DNA from: Phorcus lineatus
Lineage: Eukaryota; Mollusca; Gastropoda; Trochida; Trochidae
Assembly: GCA_921293015.1 (NCBI GenBank)
Contig: OV121090.1
Location: 35,003,082 to 35,067,081, forward strand
Length of the DNA stretch: 64,000 bases
Direction: 5' to 3'
Shown here in pieces: positions 58,275 to 64,000 of this stretch (positions are counted from its first letter, which is position 1; the number at the start of each line of letters is the position of its first letter). The notes beneath the pieces were generated by a model, which had not been told where the DNA came from, searched no databases, and worked only from the letters and a program-made list of their open reading frames with translations. A program made the position numbers and the translations under genes.

Positions 58275-58350
58275 TTTAAAGAGCCACTCCGTGTGTTGTT
58301 GGAGTCGTATATGCCAAACTTAATCAATGGTCACGGAGTGGCTCTTTAAA
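58275..58350. mobile_element. 76-bp miniature derivative of MITE family M
   Basis: A perfect 19-bp inverted repeat (TTTAAAGAGCCACTCCGTG at 58275-58293; its complement at 58332-58350) encloses only 38 bp. That core, with GTTGTTGGAGTCGTATATG, matches the subterminal part of the copy at 13721-14200. It is a large internal deletion that keeps both ends. Confidence 0.85.
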
Positions 58351-61152
58351 GTTGAAAACATAGTTCCAAGCTCCTAATGATTGAAATATTGTGCAAGCAA
58401 CACAAGACAATAAATCACACATTCGCTCAGAAAAAAGTTTAAAGATGTTTTCAAATTGTAGATGATTTAGTTTCAGTTTTCAAGGGTTACTGTATCCCCT
58501 TCCTCAGCAAATGGGATCATAGGTATCTGTGCTTATAGCAGCAGTGTTCAAACTAATGTTTGGTCCCTACTGGCAAGCAGGGCTTGTGACTTGAAATATC
58601 AACCAGCCCTCTTGATCATTTTACCATCCCTGCAATGTCTAGACACTTAGTATATATAAAATCACACAAGCAGGATGAGCTTACTGACTTCTTCTCCAGC
58701 AAGCCCCGTGAATCTAAAATTTAAACCAGCAATTGGCTCCTATTTTGAACACTGTATAGTGGTCCTTGCTACACTGCAGAAATTGATAGTTTTAATTCCA
58801 TATATTTAGTATTATTTACACTAATAATTGTTAAGTGTCTAAATTTTCAGGATTGTCTGGCCTGTGAAAATCGGACAAAAGATACACAAGCACTTTTACA
58901 TGGTGTTAACAAGAAAGCCTCTCAGGTGATGTCGAGTGGACAGGTACTCAATCTTACTGGACAAAGCTTCTACTGGAGGGTCTTAGATATTTACATTGAT
59001 GACACTAGTGGTCATTCACTGTCCTGCAAGCACTGACCTCTATTTTGAGTGTCAACACTAACAGGAAGGGCTGAGAGAAGCTTCCTGTAGCAAATACTGA
59101 ATGACATTGAGATTGAACTATGATTCAAGGAAGTCAGCCAGTTAAATGAAATGGCTGTAAGAGTCTTCATCCTCTTCTGTGATAAACATCAACACTGGAA
59201 ATCAATATACCATGAACATCTTTGACCTGTAAGGCTATAGACAGGTATTCTCATATCATATGATGACATCACCATGATGGCACATAAGCATTTTTACATT
59301 ATCAACGTAATGACATCACTGTTTTGTTATCGTTTTTTGGCAAAAGAATATTGTGGTCATTAACTGATGACTGGAGATTTGATTGTTATATAGCATGTTG
59401 ATGTCGCTTTGTCCCACACAAGTAATATCTACTGTAGAGGCAAGCTTTTGATGATGGTATTTTATAACAAAAATGTCCTCATTTCATTTTGAACTTTCAA
59501 GTCTTTTGATTGTTCCAAGTTAGAAAGAAGTTATCTTCCATTGTTCCAAGTAGGTAAAGCTCTTTATAACTCTTAAACATCAAGTGGGGAAAAAGAGGTG
59601 TGATTTCTCATAAAGGTATTATATCATTTATCAACGTTCAAACAAAGAGTGATTGATATAGAAGCAAAAGAGTTAGTGTTCTGCGTACTAAATGTCTGAA
59701 GTGTTTTCCAGTTAATGGTATTCTTTCTTCATTCTTTTTGCTCAAGGTCCATTATGGAAACTTCAATGTCTAGGCAGCACTCCAATTTAGACAATCAATT
59801 GCTTTCAAAGATTAAGGAGTGCTTTGATTATTTTTTTCCATTCTTCTAAGCAACAAAAGAACCTTTTATGAAATGTTCGCCAGAGCAGCTATATGTGTTT
59901 CTTTCATGAAGTCTGATTCTGTTGTGACAAGAATTTATTGAAGATGACAAAAATTTAACTTTTGCAACATGTTATAATTTTGTATGTTGTTTCTTGATGC
60001 ACTTAGTTTACTTTTCGTATACAAATCCATGTGTTTTGAAGTGTTTCTTTATTGCAGTTGTGTTGGCTGTTGCGCCATAAATAAACTTGAGATTTAAATT
60101 TGAATTCCTGTCAAACAAATATATCCTTTAGAGTTTGTTGAACAGGTTCCAGAGCTTTTAACGTAATTGGCTATGTTGTAGGTTCCTTCATTTTTTTAAG
60201 GTAAACAATTTGCATGGTAACAATAGTTTCTCAGTAAACCTCAAGGTTGTTTTCTGAAATAATTATGTTCAGAGGACATTCTGTTTAGAATGTTATGTGT
60301 CTCACAAATGTCTACTCAAGTAGATTAGGATTTACTTTGATATTACTCAGGCTTAAATGTCTGAATATGAGTTTGTTATTGAGACTTCAATATTTAAAAA
60401 ACATTTATCTTTTACTGTTGCATTGAATCCTTTTTGGAAAAAATTATTAAAAAAAAAATTCTCAAGAGATATTCTTTTGATAATATCATTTATACCCACA
60501 AGATGACTCGCATCTAAATATAAAATAAGTCTATAATATTTTCATTATGTATGCTCATTTAAAAGTGATTTATGGAACTTCGTCACACACTTTTGTTGAA
60601 TGTATGTCAAGGGGTCAAATGACATTGACATATCAATATGTCACCTGTCATCATTTGCTGCCTCTAGTATGCTCATTAACAACTCTGAATGTTTCAGTCT
60701 TAAACATTTTGTAACTTTTTTTCATGCGTAGAGTCATAACCATTGCAGTTAACATGAATGCAGGGTGTCGACCATTCTACCACGAAGACCATACCTTGAC
60801 TTTGTTGTACAAGCTCCACCTATCTCTGAGAAGTTATCTCCATATACCATTCAGCATAACTCACCCTCAAAGCAAACGTCTTTGCATAAATTTGACCTTT
60901 TTCTGTAGATATCATCTATCAATATATCAAATCTAAATATTGTAAATCTTTTTAAATGATTCATAGTCACCAAATTGACAGTAATGGACAGGTATTATCT
61001 TAAAAAGACCCTTAACGAAGGAAGCATTATAACCTGCAATGCCAGAGATCCCATTCTGTATGTAACAATAGTGCGATAAGTCTCTCTTTGAAAGAAAAAT
61101 GTATATATAATCACATATAACCTGCGTGAAGATGCATAGCTCAGTGACATAC
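58351..61152. other. No gene confidently seen
   Basis: AT-rich, more mixed at 58480-58760. A 38-nt minus-strand segment near 60868-60905 has a strong donor (GAGG|GTGAGT) but is too short to judge. Probably intron if the gene model holds. Confidence 0.35.
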
Positions 61153-61230
61153 CTTGAAGACCGGCCAATGGGATTATCTCTAGGAGGTCCAAATTGAAGA
61201 TAAATTGTTTCTTAGATTGTAGTGGAGCGG
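61153..61230 (-). CDS. Candidate internal exon of an unrecognised minus-strand gene
   Basis: On the minus strand 78 nt lie between an acceptor (...ccgtatcaccttcaaactag) and a donor CAAG|GTATGTCA. One frame is open, entering with 2 nt and leaving with 1 nt (phase 1 to 1). It reads APLQSKKQFIFNLDLL then EIIPLAGLQ, a partly hydrophobic stretch that could be a buried or membrane-associated helix. The length is divisible by three and the exit phase fits the exon at 55483-55596. There is no family recognition. The neighbouring 61231-61800 block is also unusually complex and open in several minus frames, so this segment may simply belong to a conserved non-coding island. Confidence 0.35.
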
Positions 61231-61800
61231 CTAGTTTGAAGGTGATACGGAGTTAGGCGTGGATGCAGAGGAGGTGATTCTGTCTTAAATTGCCTGTAAT
61301 TGCTGCATTTCCAGCCTTCTTGGAGAGGTCGAGAGCAAATTACACCACTATCAATCTCTTCTTGTGTCTCCAGCATTCCAGTCACATGGCCTCAAAAGTG
61401 GCACTCAAATCAGATGAATTTGAAATGCCAACACTCAATTTCGGTGTCGTTTGGTTTTTTCTCCCATAAAACTTTGAAGTATTTGCTGGAAAATTTGACT
61501 GCTCCTGACCAATTTGTCACTTCAAGTTTACTAATGGATGAGAGGATTTCACATGTTCACTTCCTTAAAGCTGGGAGCTGGTATATATTGTATAGGTCGC
61601 CCTGCAAAGTAATCCATTTGTATCCTGTATTGTTCCAGGACTTGAATGGATGACTGACTGCCTCCTGCAATCTGTCCAATCTGTGCCAATCTGTCAATGG
61701 AAACAGGTCGGTGTAAGCAGCGTCTTCTCATCAACAGTAACAAATAGCGATGTACTCTAAGACTTTGAAACTTACTTTTACTTACAAAAAGATGTTTCAA
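61231..61800. other. GC-richer island with several open frames, function unclear
   Basis: More GC-balanced than its surroundings and free of the repeats seen here. Open segments of 45-60 codons occur on the minus strand and one of 117 codons on the plus strand, in different frames, with no consistent splice borders. The multiplicity suggests low stop density from composition rather than one protein. A conserved regulatory block or an unrecognised diverged exon are both possible. Confidence 0.3.
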
Positions 61801-63488
61801 GTTACATGTTTGTAATTTGAATTATTATTCAGGAATTTGTTTTCTAAAAATGATCTGAACTAACCATAAAGTAACATTTGAAAAAGACCTGTATCTATGT
61901 TACCTTTTATCTAGAAAAAAACGATTTTCTTGTGAAGTTATGAATCAGATTTGAGGGACTTATTTTCAATCATTTCAAGTCCAGCTAAAGACAATTTCAA
62001 GAAAATCATTTTGACATATTTGTAATTGTATGAAATTATAACAACTCTTAAAATAACCTTTTCAATTGAAAGAAAAATATGAACAAGTTAATGGATCTAT
62101 CAATAATGAATATTTCTTCCTTTGGTTCTTAAATGATGTCCTGTTGATATATTCAAATGTCAACAATTAAATTGATATATCCACATGAACTTCTTAGGCA
62201 TTAGGTATTTGTGATATTGAGCAAACGCTCAAATTACTCCATGGATAAGAAAATTCTTGTCTTCTCTTTATTCATGATTCAAAAATATCTTTTAATATTT
62301 CACATTTCATATCATATTTAAAACATTTTCATGATTTCAAAACCATTTTGGAGTATGAGAAAGATTTGTTTAAAAATTCAAAAACATTTATCAGTTCATA
62401 CTCGGTTACGTTAAGTCTTTGAAGATCATAAATGAAAGTATCTTTCAATATTTAACAATTTTACAAAATTACTGTGAAAACAGTTTTTATTTCAGATAAG
62501 ATAATTTCAAAAATTTACTTCATAATTTTTTTTAGTTTTTGTTGATCATTGAAATTCAAATGACCTGTATATCATCAGTATTTCTTAGACATAAAATGCA
62601 TTCAGTATCTACCTCTCCGTCCTAATAACGTTTGTCACAGGAGACAACCGACATTACTCTATGTTATTTTATACGAGCAACTCCATCAAACTCTATTTGT
62701 TCACAATAGCAATAAATGTATATTCTTATACCATTTTCATTGGGAAATGATGACGTGATTCCATCAAACTCTGTTATTTAGATATGGATTTTACCTCATA
62801 GACATTGAAAAATCCATGGAATCATCATTAGACATTATAAGAGAAATGTGCCTACTAATCAATGAATACTTCAAAGAATATTCTATCAGTAATAACAATT
62901 TTTGAAGAAAATATTACTTAAGTGGGATAACTAAAAAGCAAAAATATGTTGTCATAAAAACTCAGATACATTTAGTGGCTCTTTGATCAGGATTGTCTTG
63001 GTCGAATGTTAAAAAGCCATTTGTTCATTTATTAGGTATTGTGTAAATACCAACACTTCAAGAATGATTGATTATGTTTTGTTATGTATTACAAAAAATG
63101 ATGTTGCTAAGATACACAAACAATGCTTACTCTAGCAATTAGGTCAATTCATACCAATACAAACACTATTAGCTATTCATCAAAGAATGTAATTACTTGA
63201 GATTTTGCCAGCATATGGCATTATAATTTTGTTGACAAATTTGAAGTGACAAAGTTACAGTTACATGTTGTTTGTGTTACACAAATAATCATAATCAAAC
63301 ATAGAAACACATAGTTGAAAATGGTATTATACATGTTTTATTGAGGGATGCAGGACAGAGATATAAGGAAATGTTGTTGAGCATGTCAGTATTCTCTAAT
63401 GGCAGCAGGGACTTCACAGACCAAGTGACATGTGATGAAAGGTCAAGGTCACTGAGCAGCTTATATAATGTTATCATGGCATTAGCAT
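61801..63488. other. No feature identified
   Basis: AT-rich; no coding frame with support, no repeat structure. Confidence 0.4.
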
Positions 63489-63774
63489 CCCTTGTATTGA
63501 GTGAGTGAGTTGGGGTTTAACGCCGCTTTCAAGATTATTTCACTTATATCGCGGCTGCTAGTATTATTGCAGGAAGAAAGCCCGCAACACCAATGTGGCT
63601 ATGCATTGCGGTGAAACCTGCGAGCATCGACTGGAACTAGCGAACCATGGGTGGTACTGCGCTGAAATTCAGTGTAGCATTGCACTCAAACCTGACTGCG
63701 TATAGAACAGTTCTCTACTGCAGACAAAGTTACCGAGCCCCTGGTGGGATTCGAACCACGGACCCTTGTATTGA
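63489..63774 (-). mobile_element. SINE-A copy 4, longest, with B box and 12-bp duplications
   Basis: Exact direct repeats cccttgtattga at 63489-63500 and 63763-63774 enclose 262 bp on the minus strand. It starts GGTCCGTGGTTCGAATCCCA, containing a canonical B box (GGTTCGAATCC). The shared body follows, and it ends GGCGTTAAACCCCAACTCAC with a CTCACTCACTC-type tail. The A box that should precede the B box is absent, so even this longest copy is 5'-truncated. The promoter half seen is tRNA-like; the body has no coding capacity. Confidence 0.95.
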
Positions 63775-64000
63775 CTAAGTACAAGTCTACGATGTCTTTT
63801 AATGTTATGATATTCCTCCTTGAAGCCACTTAACTTGTTACATAAGTAGGCAAGACCATTAAACCCTGTCCAAGATGGATGTGGTCATCCAAAGCCTTCC
63901 TTCCCATTCATCAAGGCATATTATTATTTCTTTTGTATCCGCATAAGCCTTGTCTTGGCTTGTTTACCAATGCAGTTCCATTCTTTGGAAAAAAATATGA
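63775..64000. other. Window end, no feature identified
   Basis: Unique-looking AT-rich sequence up to the edge. Confidence 0.4.

Noticed and set aside
61300-61653. 117-codon plus-strand open frame
   Set aside because: No family resemblance, no splice sites or promoter. The block has low stop density in several frames on both strands.
63740-63762. tRNA gene suggested by GGTTCGAATCC
   Set aside because: Only a B box is present, no A box or cloverleaf, and it is the truncated head of a SINE with target-site duplications.

Overview
This is eukaryotic nuclear DNA. It is AT-rich, has no operons or long open frames, and carries eukaryotic repeats throughout: tRNA-derived SINEs with target-site duplications, MITEs, dead mariner and Tc1 transposases, a non-LTR reverse-transcriptase tail and several minisatellites. 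The repeat repertoire (a SINE whose 3' end reads ...GGCGTTAAAC plus TCACT/CACCT tails, a second SINE ending in a TTAGCGC-AATATAAATA motif, and a repeat opening with a CCCCCGC / GTTCCGT motif) suggests a lophotrochozoan, most likely a mollusc and perhaps a bivalve. That attribution rests on family resemblance seen by eye, not on a search.

No complete gene is visible. The best coding evidence is a set of four short minus-strand open segments, each bounded by plausible splice sites: 61153-61230, 55483-55596, 31864-31952 and 17400-17537. Their phases fit in order (1/1, 1/1, 1/0, 0/stop), and the last ends in a stop codon with an AATAAA downstream. If real, most of the window is large introns of one minus-strand gene whose 5' end lies beyond base 64000. 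I do not recognise the protein. Short splice-bounded open segments also occur by chance here, so the model is a testable hypothesis only.

Layout. 1-9 kb: first SINE-A copy, fragments of another tRNA-like SINE, a dead mariner. 9-22 kb: mostly unannotated AT-rich DNA with MITEs, a 146-bp tandem repeat split by a MITE, and a perfect 149-bp tandem duplication. 22-31 kb: an internally deleted Tc1-like pseudogene, a three-unit 165-bp repeat and the second SINE-A copy. 32-38 kb: a cluster of tandem arrays (45 bp, about 29 bp, 51 bp) with a SINE-B and a MITE. 38-46 kb: two inverted arms of about 450-500 bp, each opening with a TTCAC-NNN-GTGAA palindrome and filled with about 32-bp AT-rich subrepeats, enclosing about 7.2 kb. 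The enclosed part holds a possible TATA/CCAAT promoter with a splice donor and a reverse-transcriptase tail. 48-50 kb: the third SINE-A copy and two copies of one MITE facing each other. 51-64 kb: a diverged repeat, a second SINE-B, a long hairpin, a 76-bp miniature element, relatively GC-rich repeat-free islands, and the fourth SINE-A copy.

The observations I rate highest are the 8.2-kb inverted-arm structure, the phase-compatible exon chain, the four same-strand SINE-A copies each with exact 12-bp target duplications, and the facing MITE pair.
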